A stretch of 64,000 bases of DNA from Natronosalvus vescus (GCF_023973145.1 NZ_CP099546.1:3720001-3784000), one strand, 5' to 3'; positions 1-9,758 are shown, counted from the stretch's first letter. The notes: generated by a model not told the origin, from the letters alone. Translations and numbers: made by a program.

Positions 1-1
1 A

Positions 2-2440
2 ACGGACGGCGACACAGGTGCGGCGTTCGAGTTCGACGAGACCGAAGCGAATGGCAGCGGTGGCCGAACCGACGACGCGATCACACAGTTGTTCGACCGT
101 CTCGGGTCGCGAGACGAACGGGTCGACGCGTTACGGACGGAACTCGAGACGCTGTCCGACGACGTGGATGCCGTGGCCGAAGAGGTCGCCACCGTCGCCG
201 ATGCGAGCGCACCGATCGAGGACGTCGATGCACTCGCGGCGACCGTCGAATCGATTACCGACGACCTCACAGACCTTGGAGACGACCTGACCACCGTCAC
301 CGATACCCTCGAGACGCACGCCGATCGGATCGAGACGCGTGCGGCCGCCGAGACAGTCGCGGCTCTCGAGGAGTCACGTGACACCCTGCAAGCATCGGTC
401 TCGGCACTCGAGTCGACCCTCGAGACGCTTTCGGAACGTGTCGACGACAATAGCGTCGATATCGAGTCCGTCGAGGAGTCGCTCACGGAGACGGCTAGCG
501 ACGTCGAGACCCTCAAAGCAGATCGGGATGCTCTCGAGGGGAGTATCGACGCCCTCGAGGCCGATCTCGGTGACCTCGATACGACGGTCTCGAGGATTGA
601 CGAGACTGTTACCGGTATCGACACGACTGTCGACGAAATCGACGACGACGTCCGTGCCCTCGAAGCCACCGCGGCAACCGAGGCAGCGCTCGAGACAGCG
701 CTCGGGGCAGTCAACGAGGATGTCGAGGAGGTGTCGACGGATGTCGATGCGGTCACCTCGGAAGTCGAAGTGGTCACATCGAATGTCGAAGCCGTAACGA
801 CGGCAGTGGACGACGTCACAGCGACCGTTGACGACGTTTCAGGTACGCTCGAGGTGACGAGCGAGGAATTCGACGAGCGTATGACGAACATTTCGGCCCG
901 GCTCGAGGAACAACGAACCGATCTCGAGACGCGACTTGCCGACGTCGAAACCCATCTCGATGATCGTGAGGAGGCGATAACGGATCGGGTTGACACCGTG
1001 GAGACCGACCTCGAGACGGTTCGATCCGAACTGCAAGCGACCATCCACGACCTGGATGCACTCGAGGAGACCGTTGTCGAGGTTTCGACACTCGAGGAGG
1101 CCGTCGACGGCGTTTCAGCACAACTGCAACGCTCACGGGAGGAACGCGAAACCGCGATTTCCACGCTCGAGGCGGATGTCACGGCCATCGAGGAGCACCA
1201 GGACTCGATCACCGACCGACTGGACGAACAGGGTACGACCCAGAAAGAACAGGGTGAGCGCCTCGAGGTGACCGCCGCAGCCCTCGAGAAACGAGGGGAT
1301 GTTCTCGAGGAACAGGGCGAAACCCTCGACGTGCACGGCGAAACCCTCGACGAACAGGGCCAGACGCTCGAGGAACTGGAAGAAACGCTCGACGATCAGG
1401 GCGAGACGACAACAGCACTCGAAACAACCCTCGCCGAACAATTCGAATCGACCGAGACGCTACGAACGACGATCGAGGCGGTGCAATCCGATCTCGAGTC
1501 GATCCGAGCCGACCTCGAACAGGTGTCCGACGTCGACGAGTCCGAGACGGTTCAAACCGATCTGTTTTCGGTACGAGAGACGGTCGACCAGGCGTCTGGC
1601 ACCGACGAACCCGCACCGAATCCTGACGAGTACGCGACCCGCACAGCACTCGACGCCCTCGAAACGACCGTACTGGAACTCGAGTCGACCCTCGAGACGG
1701 TCGAATCCGACCTGGCAACCCTCGAGACGCCCAACGACGACCCATCGGAAGACGCCGTGCTCGAGGCGACGATAACTGAGGAACTCGCCACGGTGGAGCG
1801 ACGACTCGAGGAGACACGGGACGAACTCCAGTCGGTTCGGGATGAAACCAAAACGGCAGTGACAACGATCGAAACGAAGGTAACAGACGCGACCGACGAC
1901 CTCGAGCACATCGACGAACTGGCGACGAACGCGGTCGACAGAACGGACACGCTCGAAGCCGAGGTCGAGTCGCTGACTGAAACGGTCGATTCGCTCGAGC
2001 ACGAGCCAGCGCTATCCGCTGACGAACAGGCGCTGACGGCTGTCGAATCAACACTCGACGAACTCGACGCGGAGACGGCTACTCTCGAAACGAAACTCGC
2101 CGAACTCGAGGACGACGTAACCCAGCTCGACGTCGAGGGAACCGGCGACACCGACACGTCACTCGAGTCGGTTCGCGAGACGCTCTCGACACTCGAGTCC
2201 CGAGTGCAGTCGCTGGAACACGCCGAGAGCGGAACCACAGACGAATCCGAATCGGCAACGACGACACCAGCAGAGGGGGATCACTCGAGTTCCTTCGTCC
2301 CCGTTGCAGCGATCGGTGGTGGAAGCGCCGGGGTCGTCGCCGGCGCGACCGTTGTGTTGACGGAGGCGACCGTCACGGGTTCGATCGCGATCGCACTTGG
2401 TGTCGTTCTGCTCGTACTGGGCTTCGTCACGGCCGAGTGA
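2..2440 (+). CDS. giant coiled-coil protein with C-terminal membrane anchor (5' end outside window)
   Basis: The frame is open from the first bases, so the start lies upstream; 812 residues are visible. Nearly the whole visible part is heptad-like, Leu/Val/Ile alternating with Glu/Asp/Thr, with almost no Pro or Cys, which predicts one very long coiled coil. Six perfect-spacing heptads of the type EEQGETL occur at 1286-1411. The last ~50 residues hold two closely spaced hydrophobic segments (about 2302-2437) ending VLGFVTAE, so the rod is probably tethered to the membrane by its C-terminus. No catalytic motif and no HAMP or receptor signalling domain is visible. It may be a structural or scaffold protein of the cell envelope or division apparatus, but no function can be assigned. 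The acs gene follows on the same strand with its own promoter. Confidence 0.85.
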   Translation, partial: TDGDTGAAFEFDETEANGSGGRTDDAITQLFDRLGSRDERVDALRTELETLSDDVDAVAEEVATVADASAPIEDVDALAATVESITDDLTDLGDDLTTVTDTLETHADRIETRAAAETVAALEESRDTLQASVSALESTLETLSERVDDNSVDIESVEESLTETASDVETLKADRDALEGSIDALEADLGDLDTTVSRIDETVTGIDTTVDEIDDDVRALEATAATEAALETALGAVNEDVEEVSTDVDAVTSEVEVVTSNVEAVTTAVDDVTATVDDVSGTLEVTSEEFDERMTNISARLEEQRTDLETRLADVETHLDDREEAITDRVDTVETDLETVRSELQATIHDLDALEETVVEVSTLEEAVDGVSAQLQRSREERETAISTLEADVTAIEEHQDSITDRLDEQGTTQKEQGERLEVTAAALEKRGDVLEEQGETLDVHGETLDEQGQTLEELEETLDDQGETTTALETTLAEQFESTETLRTTIEAVQSDLESIRADLEQVSDVDESETVQTDLFSVRETVDQASGTDEPAPNPDEYATRTALDALETTVLELESTLETVESDLATLETPNDDPSEDAVLEATITEELATVERRLEETRDELQSVRDETKTAVTTIETKVTDATDDLEHIDELATNAVDRTDTLEAEVESLTETVDSLEHEPALSADEQALTAVESTLDELDAETATLETKLAELEDDVTQLDVEGTGDTDTSLESVRETLSTLESRVQSLEHAESGTTDESESATTTPAEGDHSSSFVPVAAIGGGSAGVVAGATVVLTEATVTGSIAIALGVVLLVLGFVTAE
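1286..1411 (+). repeat. six tandem 21-bp units encoding heptads
   Basis: Consecutive in-frame 7-residue units EKRGDVL, EEQGETL, DVHGETL, DEQGQTL, EELEETL, DDQGETT. The unit length matches the coiled-coil heptad, so it probably arose by in-frame duplication. Confidence 0.75.
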
Positions 2441-2566
2441 GGGCGTTTCGAAACGTAAACGGATCGCCATCTCCACCTCGTTCGACGTTCGTGTCTCCGA
2501 AACCGTGGCACGATACGATGCTGAGGCGAAAGCTTATCCCCTTCATGACCATTGTTCCCGCTAACC

Positions 2567-4570
2567 ATGCCAGACGAGTCATCAGAGCGTGAATCCGGGG
2601 ATGACACCGAATCGGCACTCGAGGCGCGGCTAGCTGCGGGCGAAACGTACGAGCCGCCGGCATCGTTCGTCGAACAGGCGAACGTGAGCGACCCCGGCAT
2701 CTACGACGATTTCGAGGAGAACTGGCCCGATTGCTGGGAGCAGGCGGCCGACCTGGTGAGCTGGTTCGACGAGTACGACACGGTGCTCGAGGACGAGGAC
2801 GCGCCGTTCTATCGGTGGTTCACCGGTGGGACGCTCAACGCCTCGTACAACTGCCTCGACCGCCACGTCGAAGACGGCGCGAAAAACCGTGCGGCGATCA
2901 AGTGGGAGGGCGAACTCGGCGAGACGCGCACTTACACCTACGGCGACCTGTTGAACGAGGTCGAAGCGTTCGCCGCCGCCCTCCAGGAGCTTGGCGTCGA
3001 GGAAGACGACGTCGTCACGCTGTACATGCCGATGATTCCCGAGTTGCCAATTGCGATGCTCGCGTGTGCGCGCATCGGGGCGCCCCACTCGGTCGTCTTC
3101 GCCGGTTTCTCCGCGGACGCGCTCGCGACGCGGATGAACGCGGCCGAGAGCGAGTACCTCGTCACCTGCGACGGCTACTACCGCCGCGGTGATCCGCTGA
3201 ACCACAAGGAAAAAGCCGACAAGGGGCTTCGCGGGGTCGACCACGACGTCGAAACGGTCGTCGTCGATCGACTCGGTGATGAACTCGAACACTTCCTCGG
3301 CGCAAACGCACACGACTACGACGAACTGGTGAGCGACCACGCGGGCGCCTCCGTCGAGCCGGTCGAGCGAGACGCCGAGGACATGCTGTTCCTGATGTAC
3401 ACCTCGGGGACGACGGGCCAGCCCAAAGGGGTCAAACACACCACGGGTGGCTACCTCTCGTATGCGGCGTGGACGTCTCACGCCGTCCTGGACGTGAAAC
3501 CCGAGGACACCTACTGGTGTGCGGCCGACATCGGCTGGATCACCGGCCACTCCTACATCGTCTACGGGCCGCTCACGCTGGGCACGACGACGATGATGTA
3601 CGAGGGAACCCCCGACTACCCCGACAAAGACCGACTGTGGGAACTTATCGAGACGAACACGGTCGACATCTTCTACACCGCGCCAACGGCGATTCGCGCG
3701 TTCATGAAGTGGGGCACCGGCTACCCTGACGCCCACGACCTCTCGAGTCTCCGCCTGCTCGGAACCGTGGGCGAACCGATCAACCCCAGAGCGTGGACGT
3801 GGTACTACGAACACATCGGCGGTGAGTCCTGCCCGGTCGTCGACACCTGGTGGCAGACCGAAACCGGCGGGATGATGATCACCACCCTGCCAGGGATCGG
3901 CGAGATGAAACCCGGATCGGCCGGCCCGCCCCTTCCGGGTATCGACGCGAAGATCGTCGACGCCGCTGGCGAGGAGGTCGGTGCGGGGAACGCTGGCTAC
4001 CTCACGGTGCAGAACCCGTGGCCGGGGATGTTGCGCACGCTGTACAACAACGACGACCGCTTCCTGAACGAGTACTGGCAGGAGTACTCCGATCCGGACG
4101 CCGACGAGTGGGTCTACTTCCCCGAGGACGGCGCGAAGATCGACGAGGACGGCTCCATCACCGTGCTCGGGCGGGTCGACGACGTGATCAACGTCTCGGG
4201 CCACCGACTGGGAACGATGGAGATCGAGTCCGCCATCGTCGGTGTTGAGGGCGTCGCCGAGGCCGCCGTCGTCGGCGGTGACCACGAGGTGAAAGGCCAG
4301 GCCGTCTACGCCTACGTCATCCTCGAGGACGGCCAGGAGGCAACGGACGGAATGCACGACCGCATCGTCGAGGGCGTCGAGGACAGCATCGGGCCGATCG
4401 CCCGCCCCGAGGAGGTGCTGTTCACGCCCGAACTGCCGAAAACGCGCTCGGGCAAGATCATGCGTCGCTTGCTCGAGGACATCGCCTCGGGCGAGGAGTT
4501 GGGTGACACCTCCACCCTGCGAAATCCGGAGATCGTCGAAGAGATTGCCGATCAAGTCGGCGAGAACTAA
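2567..4570 (+). CDS. acs: acetyl-CoA synthetase (acetate-CoA ligase, AMP-forming)
   Basis: Converts acetate, ATP and CoA to acetyl-CoA, AMP and PPi in the cytoplasm. The 667-residue length is typical of Acs. Visible motifs: the ATP-binding loop YTSGTTGQPKGVKH near residue 277, WWQTETGG near 428, the hinge region GRVDDVINVSGHR near 533, and PKTRSGKIMRR near 623 with the Lys that is catalytic and subject to acetylation in this family. The start was chosen at ATG 2567 (MPDESSERE) rather than the in-frame TTG at 2552, because a TATA-like stretch (AAGCTTAT, about 2530) lies at leaderless distance. It stands alone; a hairpin element begins 2 nt after the stop. Confidence 0.95.
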   Translation: MPDESSERESGDDTESALEARLAAGETYEPPASFVEQANVSDPGIYDDFEENWPDCWEQAADLVSWFDEYDTVLEDEDAPFYRWFTGGTLNASYNCLDRHVEDGAKNRAAIKWEGELGETRTYTYGDLLNEVEAFAAALQELGVEEDDVVTLYMPMIPELPIAMLACARIGAPHSVVFAGFSADALATRMNAAESEYLVTCDGYYRRGDPLNHKEKADKGLRGVDHDVETVVVDRLGDELEHFLGANAHDYDELVSDHAGASVEPVERDAEDMLFLMYTSGTTGQPKGVKHTTGGYLSYAAWTSHAVLDVKPEDTYWCAADIGWITGHSYIVYGPLTLGTTTMMYEGTPDYPDKDRLWELIETNTVDIFYTAPTAIRAFMKWGTGYPDAHDLSSLRLLGTVGEPINPRAWTWYYEHIGGESCPVVDTWWQTETGGMMITTLPGIGEMKPGSAGPPLPGIDAKIVDAAGEEVGAGNAGYLTVQNPWPGMLRTLYNNDDRFLNEYWQEYSDPDADEWVYFPEDGAKIDEDGSITVLGRVDDVINVSGHRLGTMEIESAIVGVEGVAEAAVVGGDHEVKGQAVYAYVILEDGQEATDGMHDRIVEGVEDSIGPIARPEEVLFTPELPKTRSGKIMRRLLEDIASGEELGDTSTLRNPEIVEEIADQVGEN

Positions 4571-4572
4571 TA

Positions 4573-4644
4573 GGGAACGTTGTACGTCCTACCGATCGTC
4601 CGCCACAAAGTAGACGATCGGCGGTACATCGTCACAACATCCCC
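4573..4644. repeat. dispersed 72-bp inverted-repeat element, copy 1
   Basis: Imperfect palindrome starting GGGAACGTTGTAC and ending TCACAACATCCCC. The inner arms CCGATCGTC (4592-4600) and GACGATCGG (4613-4621) are perfectly complementary around a 12-nt loop. It starts 2 nt after the acs stop codon. The arms match elements at 46915-46987 and 48445-48517. Confidence 0.7.
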
Positions 4645-4722
4645 TATGAGGATTTGGTTCTTCGATCGGATGGCCGTCCGACGCATCGACTCTCGACGAC
4701 CCTGGTGTTCGTAGTAAACAGG

Positions 4723-4734
4723 TTTATTATTTAT
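4723..4734 (+). promoter_or_regulatory. TATA box of the first MTH865-family gene
   Basis: TTTATTATTTAT is centred 28 nt before the ATG at 4756, the spacing of a leaderless haloarchaeal promoter. Confidence 0.6.
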
Positions 4735-4755
4735 CCGCTATAATATCCTGCTGGT

Positions 4756-5007
4756 ATGGCAGACGAAGCTGAACTCCGCGAGCAGTTTACCGAGGCGTTC
4801 GAAGGCGCAGACTACCCCATCTCGAGTCCGATGGATCTCGTTCCAGCCCTGCCGAACGGGCCGGGGACGAAATTCGAGTCGGGGGACTTCTCGATGACGG
4901 CGATGGAACTGAACACGAAGCTGTCCGGTGGTGAGTTCCCGTACGAGAGCGTCGACGCGTTCGTCGACGACGTCATCGACGAGCTAAAAGACCAGGATCA
5001 TATCTGA
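4756..5007 (+). CDS. MTH865 family small protein, paralogue 1
   Basis: An 83-residue acidic protein beginning MADEAELREQFTEAFEGADY, matching the archaeal MTH865 family (small helical protein of unknown function; a structure is known from Methanothermobacter). The conserved segment VPALPNGPGTKFESG follows the N-terminal helix. A second copy starts at 49700 with the same N-terminus and overall length. The gene is monocistronic, with a strong TATA box and a hairpin terminator candidate behind it. The biochemical role is unknown. Confidence 0.85.
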   Translation: MADEAELREQFTEAFEGADYPISSPMDLVPALPNGPGTKFESGDFSMTAMELNTKLSGGEFPYESVDAFVDDVIDELKDQDHI

Positions 5008-5015
5008 ACACCCGG

Positions 5016-5037
5016 CGAGACGACGGTTCTCGTCTCG
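5016..5037 (+). terminator. hairpin terminator candidate
   Basis: CGAGACGA (5016-5023), a 6-nt loop and TCGTCTCG (5030-5037) form a perfect 8-bp stem 9 nt after the stop of the MTH865 gene; a short T run (GTTTTC) follows at about 5049. Confidence 0.5.
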
Positions 5038-5311
5038 GATTGTGAACCGTTTTCGGTGCCGTTTCTCGGAGTACACGTCAGCCCCCGTGTGACCGATGGG
5101 TATCACGCTGATCGCCGCCGACAATCGGTTGGGTCACATCGTTCGCCGCACAGGTTTTCGGATGTTGCAACGAAGCGTCGTCTGCGCCACAACAGACGCC
5201 GCTCACAGTGCGAGAGTACGATTCCGACTGTGCGATCGAGACGCCACAGCAGTCGAGACCGTGGTCTCGGGGTGACGAGTGTCTGTGTCCGAGGGTGAGT
5301 GTGTGGACTCG

Positions 5312-5464
5312 CTATCGCTGCAGATGGAAGCGAACGATATCGTCGTTCCCACAGGCAGGACAGTCCGTCGTCGGCGAATCGACGTCAGTTCCACACTGTC
5401 GACACTCGTAGATCGTGGCTGTTCCGTGATCACGAAACAGCAGTGACTTAACGGTCTTAATCAT
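5312..5464 (-). CDS. zinc-ribbon miniprotein
   Basis: A 50-residue protein starting MIKTVKSLLF, with two zinc knuckles, CRQCG and CPACG, spaced as in rubrerythrin-like or zinc-ribbon miniproteins common in haloarchaea. The open frame continues upstream to 5623, but that part is Pro/Ser/Arg-rich, unlike coding DNA here, so ATG at 5464 was chosen. Function unknown; such small zinc proteins often act as regulators or binding modules. The 300 bases between the MTH865 gene and this gene hold no other convincing gene. Confidence 0.6.
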   Translation of the reverse strand: MIKTVKSLLFRDHGTATIYECRQCGTDVDSPTTDCPACGNDDIVRFHLQR

Positions 5465-5800
5465 CCCATCCCCACCACTTCGGTTGTAACCAACGACCAT
5501 AAGTCCTGTTGACTGTTCACATAGACAGAGATAGTCGTTCTCGTCTGTTGTCGGCCGGATACTGGGCCGACTCGACGGGGGCTCGATCGAGGCGGGAAGG
5601 CGCCGTACACCCGGCTGTGTCACGGTGCTACAGGGGTACGGGTGAAGCGGCCTAGTGACTTATTTATTTGTAGATGCCATAACTAGTGGACACATACAGG
5701 CGGAGACACGCCCGACAGCCTGTTCGAACGGAGGGTGAACGGAAGTGGGACGCTGTTGGAGTATACATCCACGTTCACGCCCCGGCTTGATATCGCTGGT
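5465..5800. other. intergenic region with AT-rich promoter-like core
   Basis: No convincing coding frame. A TATA-like stretch TTATTTATTTG lies at about 5659-5669, some 265 nt before the next start codon at 5935. If it drives that gene, the mRNA has a long 5' leader containing the 28-bp repeat. Confidence 0.4.
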
Positions 5801-5937
5801 AACTGGGTCTTCACCGATCGTAGCTGCCGACTACGCTATCGTCGACTGTACCACTCAACTACACCGTCGTCGACCATAGCCACCGACTGCGCCATCGTCG
5901 ATCGTACCTGCTGACTACGCCAACACCGATTACAATG
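5801..5937. repeat. 28-bp degenerate tandem repeat, about five units
   Basis: Units begin at 5801, 5829, 5857, 5885 and 5913, an exact 28-bp period. The recurring core is (G/A)ACTACGCCATCGTCGAT-like followed by a GTACC-like half. The last unit runs into the ATG at 5935. As 28 is not a multiple of three, it is unlikely to be coding. Confidence 0.75.
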
Positions 5938-7959
5938 TCATCGCCCCCTGGACGCGAGAAACCGCTCGTACTCGTTATGCAGCCCGCTCGAGCGACGGCA
6001 TCGATCGAGCAACTCACCGAACACCTCACCGAGTACCAAGTTCGAGTCGCGAGTGCTAGGGTCGAAACCCGTCGGATTCTCGGCGACTACGAGGACGTCG
6101 TGGCGCTCTGTCACTCGAGTGAGCCCTCGTGGGTTCGATCCTGCCTCAAGACGCTCGCAGGGGAGTTCCCGGACAGACGGATTCCGACCATCGTCGTGCC
6201 ACCGAGTGGGAGTGGAAGTGAGCGGTTGGCAACCATCACGGTGCGAGCGGGCGGCGACGACTACGTCTCACCGACGGCTCTCGAGGAGTTACCAGAACGG
6301 ATAGACTCGTTATGGGCAGGAGTTGGCCAGACCGAACCGAGAGAGACAAAACCGGCCACAGACACCTTGGTCGATCTCCTGTCGACGACGTTCCCGGACG
6401 AAGTGTTCGTCCTCGGGGCAGATGGTACGTACCTGGATACGGAAGTGCGTCCGGATTCCGCCGATCTGTACACCGTCAGGCCCGACGAATTCGTCGGTCG
6501 GACGTTGTGGGATGCGTTTTCCGACCGGGAAGCCGATCGATTTCACGACCACATACAGCACGTTCTCGAGAGCAGAGAGATTGCACACGTGGAGTACGAC
6601 GTCGAGACGACCGAAGGCACCCGTCAGTATCTGGGTCGCGTCGTCCCCATCGGTTCCTCGACATACGATCAGGAGGCCGTGTTGTGGCTCGCACGGGATA
6701 CAACCGAACTCGAGAGCCGGGAAGCGGCACTCCAGCAACGACGAGAGCAACTCGAGTTGCTCAACCGGGTTAATGCGGTCGTCAGGCGGGTAATCAAGAC
6801 CCTCGTGGAAGCGCCCACCCAGTCGGCAGTCGAGGAGGAAGCCTGCGAGCTACTCGTGGCCTCCGATCTGTACTGTGGGTCGTGGATTTCCCGCCCCACC
6901 GGCGATGGCAGTGTCGTGTACCAGACCGGCTGTGGTGACGTGTCGTCATACCTCGAAGCGATCAAAGCGATCGATTACGACGCCGACGACGACCGGCCGA
7001 TTATCCATGCACTCCAGGAGAATACCATCCACTCGAGCACCGAGTTGCAGTCGATGCCGGAGATGCCGCCCGACCTCGCGGAAGCTGCTCGCGAACACGA
7101 TATCAAATCAGCGATCGCGGTGCCGCTGTCACACGGCGATAGCGTCTACGGCGTGTTGACGGTGCTGGCTCGTCGGGAGGACGCATTCGGCTCCCGAGAA
7201 GAGGAGGCGTTTCGATTGCTCGGGGAAACGATCGGATTCGCGATCAATGCGATCAAGAACCGACGGCTGTTGTTCGCCGACGCCGTGACGGTACTCGAGT
7301 TCCGCATCGAGGGAGGGAACTCCTTTTCGTTCGATCTCTCGACGAAGTACGACTGTCAGTGTGCCCTCGAGTGGTCGGGGACGACGGCGAACGGACGCAC
7401 CTACCAGTACGTCACGATCGATGGCGTCGACGGTCAGACGGTGTACGAGGAGGCGACAGCGCACGAGACCGTCGAGGAATGTCGGCTCGTCCACGACGGC
7501 GAGAACGAGGCAACGATCGAGATCCGACTCGCGGAATCCGCGGTTCGAACGCTCAAAGGGTACGGTGCAACGATTCGTGACGTCACCGTCGATGACGGCG
7601 TCGGACACATCACGGTCGAATTCTCACGCGAAACTGACACACGGGCGATCGTCGAAGCGCTACAGCGCGTCTACGAGGAGGCCGAACTCGTCGCGAAACG
7701 GGAGGTCGACCGACCAGTGACGACGGCGAGCGAACGGCGCAACCGGATCGCAGATCGATTGACCGAACGACAGCTCACCGCCCTTCGGTTGGCGTACTAC
7801 GGCGGATATTTCGACTGGCCACGCGGCAGTACCGGTGAAGACATCGCCGAATCGATGGGCATCTCGCCACCCACGATGCACCAGCACCTGCGGCGTGGGC
7901 TCGAGGAGATTCTGGGGGACTTCTTCGAGGTCGGGCCAGAACCAACGTCCACGAAGTGA
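5935..7959 (+). CDS. PAS/GAF/Bat-type HTH-10 transcriptional regulator
   Basis: A 674-residue cytoplasmic sensor-regulator of the bacterio-opsin activator type. Residues ~1-125 look like a receiver-type fold, ~130-265 a PAS domain (EVFVLGADGTYLDTE onwards), ~290-440 a GAF domain (AIAVPLSHGDSVYGVLTV), then the Bat-associated domain, ending with the HTH-10 segment LTERQLTALRLAYYGGYFDW near 610. Family members sense light, oxygen or redox and act on nearby promoters. The receiver-like part lacks an obvious Asp phosphoacceptor pair (LVLVMQ instead), so phosphorylation is doubtful. The ligand and targets are unknown. It converges on hutH with a 24-nt gap. The upstream 28-bp repeat could be its operator or leader. 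Confidence 0.85.
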   Translation: MSSPPGREKPLVLVMQPARATASIEQLTEHLTEYQVRVASARVETRRILGDYEDVVALCHSSEPSWVRSCLKTLAGEFPDRRIPTIVVPPSGSGSERLATITVRAGGDDYVSPTALEELPERIDSLWAGVGQTEPRETKPATDTLVDLLSTTFPDEVFVLGADGTYLDTEVRPDSADLYTVRPDEFVGRTLWDAFSDREADRFHDHIQHVLESREIAHVEYDVETTEGTRQYLGRVVPIGSSTYDQEAVLWLARDTTELESREAALQQRREQLELLNRVNAVVRRVIKTLVEAPTQSAVEEEACELLVASDLYCGSWISRPTGDGSVVYQTGCGDVSSYLEAIKAIDYDADDDRPIIHALQENTIHSSTELQSMPEMPPDLAEAAREHDIKSAIAVPLSHGDSVYGVLTVLARREDAFGSREEEAFRLLGETIGFAINAIKNRRLLFADAVTVLEFRIEGGNSFSFDLSTKYDCQCALEWSGTTANGRTYQYVTIDGVDGQTVYEEATAHETVEECRLVHDGENEATIEIRLAESAVRTLKGYGATIRDVTVDDGVGHITVEFSRETDTRAIVEALQRVYEEAELVAKREVDRPVTTASERRNRIADRLTERQLTALRLAYYGGYFDWPRGSTGEDIAESMGISPPTMHQHLRRGLEEILGDFFEVGPEPTSTK

Positions 7960-7983
7960 GCGCGGTCGATCGATAGCAGCACG

Positions 7984-9648
7984 TTACGAGGGGAGCCACT
8001 CGGAGAGTGAAGTGTCTACGCTGCCGTTCTCGATGGCCGTGGCAACTGCATCGAGTTCCGCATCGAGCACGCGGTCGTCCTCGAGCGGTGGAACGCGTTC
8101 TCGTACGCAATCGTAGAGCGACCCGGTGCCGCCACCGAGGCCGAGATGGTGTGGCTGGTCGCCGTCGGCGCTAGTCGACGATTCCTCATCCACGCCCAGT
8201 TCCTCGTCGAAGGCGTCCTCGACGTACTCGGCCGCCTGAGTCGCACAGATGGCTTCTGTCGCGACGATTCGGCGAACGTTCTCGAGAGTACGCCTGGCGT
8301 TGAGTGCCGCCTGGGCACTCATACTGACGTGGTCTTCCTGGCCGCCGCTCACGGGCGTGTTGTCGCTCGAGGCGGCCCCGATCGATCGACACTCGTTGAG
8401 GAGGGCAGCGGCCGTATACTGCGCGATCATGTACCCGGACTGCAATCCACTTTCGGGGGCGAGAAACGGTGGCAAGTGTGGTTCCTGCAGGTTCGGATTC
8501 AGTATTCGATCGACCCGGCGCTCGGAAATCGCCCCCAGGTCGATGAGCGCGAGGCGCGCGTACTCGAGGCGGAGGGCCAACGGTTGCCCGTGGAAGTTGC
8601 CGCCGGAGATGACGGCGGCGCTGTCGGTACCCGAGGCCCGATCGTCGACGCTGTCGGCGGGGAAGACGAGCGGGTTGTCGGTCGCGCTGTTTAGCTCGAT
8701 TTCGACGCCCGCACGGAGGTGTGAGAGGGCGTCGCGAACCGCACCGTGAACCTGTGGGAGACACCGAAGCGAGTAGGCGTCCTGGACGCGGTCACAGTTC
8801 CGATGGGCGTCGACGATTTCGCTCTCGCTCGTCAGCGCTCGAACGGTCGCCGCACTCTCCTGTTGCCCGGAGTGAGGGCGAACGTCGTGGATCGCGGTAT
8901 CCGAGGTGGCCGTCGTCCCGAGCGTGACCTCGGTCGTCAACGCGCCAGCAGCGTCCGCAGCGTCGATCACGCGTTCGCCGTCGACGACGAGCAGCGATGC
9001 CAGCCCGACCGTCAGCTGGGTGCCGTTGATGAGGGCGAGGCCCTCCTTCGGAGCCAGCGAGAGCGGCTCGAGACCGACCGCCTCGAGGGCGACGTCGCCG
9101 GAGACGCGAACCCGTTCGTCGCCCGCACCGTGTACCGCCTCGCCCTCACCGATGAGCACCAGCGACATGTGCGCGAGGGGAGCGAGGTCGCCGCTGGCAC
9201 CGAGACTGCCGCGGGATCGAACGACGGGGGTGACCCCCTCGTTGAGCATGGTGAGCAGATTGTCGATCACGACCTCACGAACCCCTGAATAGCCCTTGAC
9301 GAGGGCGTTGATGCGTGAAACCATCATGGCCCGGGTCTCCTCCGTGGTGAGTTCCCGGCCCGCCCCGGCCGCGTGACTGCGAAGCAGGTTCGTCTGCAGG
9401 CGCTGGATCTGGTCGGCCGGAATTCGCTCGTCGACGAGTTCGCCGAACCCGGTGTTCAGCCCGTAGACGGGTTCGCCGCTGTCGACGACGTCTCGAACGC
9501 GCTCGCGAGAGGCCCGAACTCGTTCTCGCGCGTCGTCGGTGACAGCGACGGGAGTGCCCGCTCGAGCGACGGCGACGACGTCCTCGGGCCTGAGCGTTTC
9601 GCCGTCGAGTTCGATCGGGTTTGTTCGCTTGACGTCCTCTGCGGTCAT
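7984..9648 (-). CDS. hutH: histidine ammonia-lyase
   Basis: Deaminates L-histidine to urocanate, the first step of the hut pathway. The 554-residue protein carries the MIO-forming triad Ala-Ser-Gly at residues 151-153 (GSLGASGDLAPLAH), the catalytic Tyr in VYGLNTGFGE (Tyr62), and GYMIAQYTAAALLNE near the C-terminal half. Start is ATG at 9648 (MTAEDVKRTN). It is separated from hutI by a gene on the other strand, so it must have its own promoter between 9649 and 9758; CGTTACACG at about 9675-9683 is a weak TATA candidate. Length and motifs are complete. Confidence 0.95.
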   Translation of the reverse strand: MTAEDVKRTNPIELDGETLRPEDVVAVARAGTPVAVTDDARERVRASRERVRDVVDSGEPVYGLNTGFGELVDERIPADQIQRLQTNLLRSHAAGAGRELTTEETRAMMVSRINALVKGYSGVREVVIDNLLTMLNEGVTPVVRSRGSLGASGDLAPLAHMSLVLIGEGEAVHGAGDERVRVSGDVALEAVGLEPLSLAPKEGLALINGTQLTVGLASLLVVDGERVIDAADAAGALTTEVTLGTTATSDTAIHDVRPHSGQQESAATVRALTSESEIVDAHRNCDRVQDAYSLRCLPQVHGAVRDALSHLRAGVEIELNSATDNPLVFPADSVDDRASGTDSAAVISGGNFHGQPLALRLEYARLALIDLGAISERRVDRILNPNLQEPHLPPFLAPESGLQSGYMIAQYTAAALLNECRSIGAASSDNTPVSGGQEDHVSMSAQAALNARRTLENVRRIVATEAICATQAAEYVEDAFDEELGVDEESSTSADGDQPHHLGLGGGTGSLYDCVRERVPPLEDDRVLDAELDAVATAIENGSVDTSLSEWLPS

Positions 9649-9758
9649 TGGATTTCACCACCGCTTACCGGCGTGTAACGGTGTCGATCCAGCGCTTGTG
9701 GATGGACCATGCACGATCGCACAACTCGGGTACCTCTCCGGGAACTACGGGTGATCGT

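Noticed and set aside
2630-4555. A 641-codon open frame antisense to acs
   Set aside because: A shadow of the acs gene; acs motifs are unambiguous.
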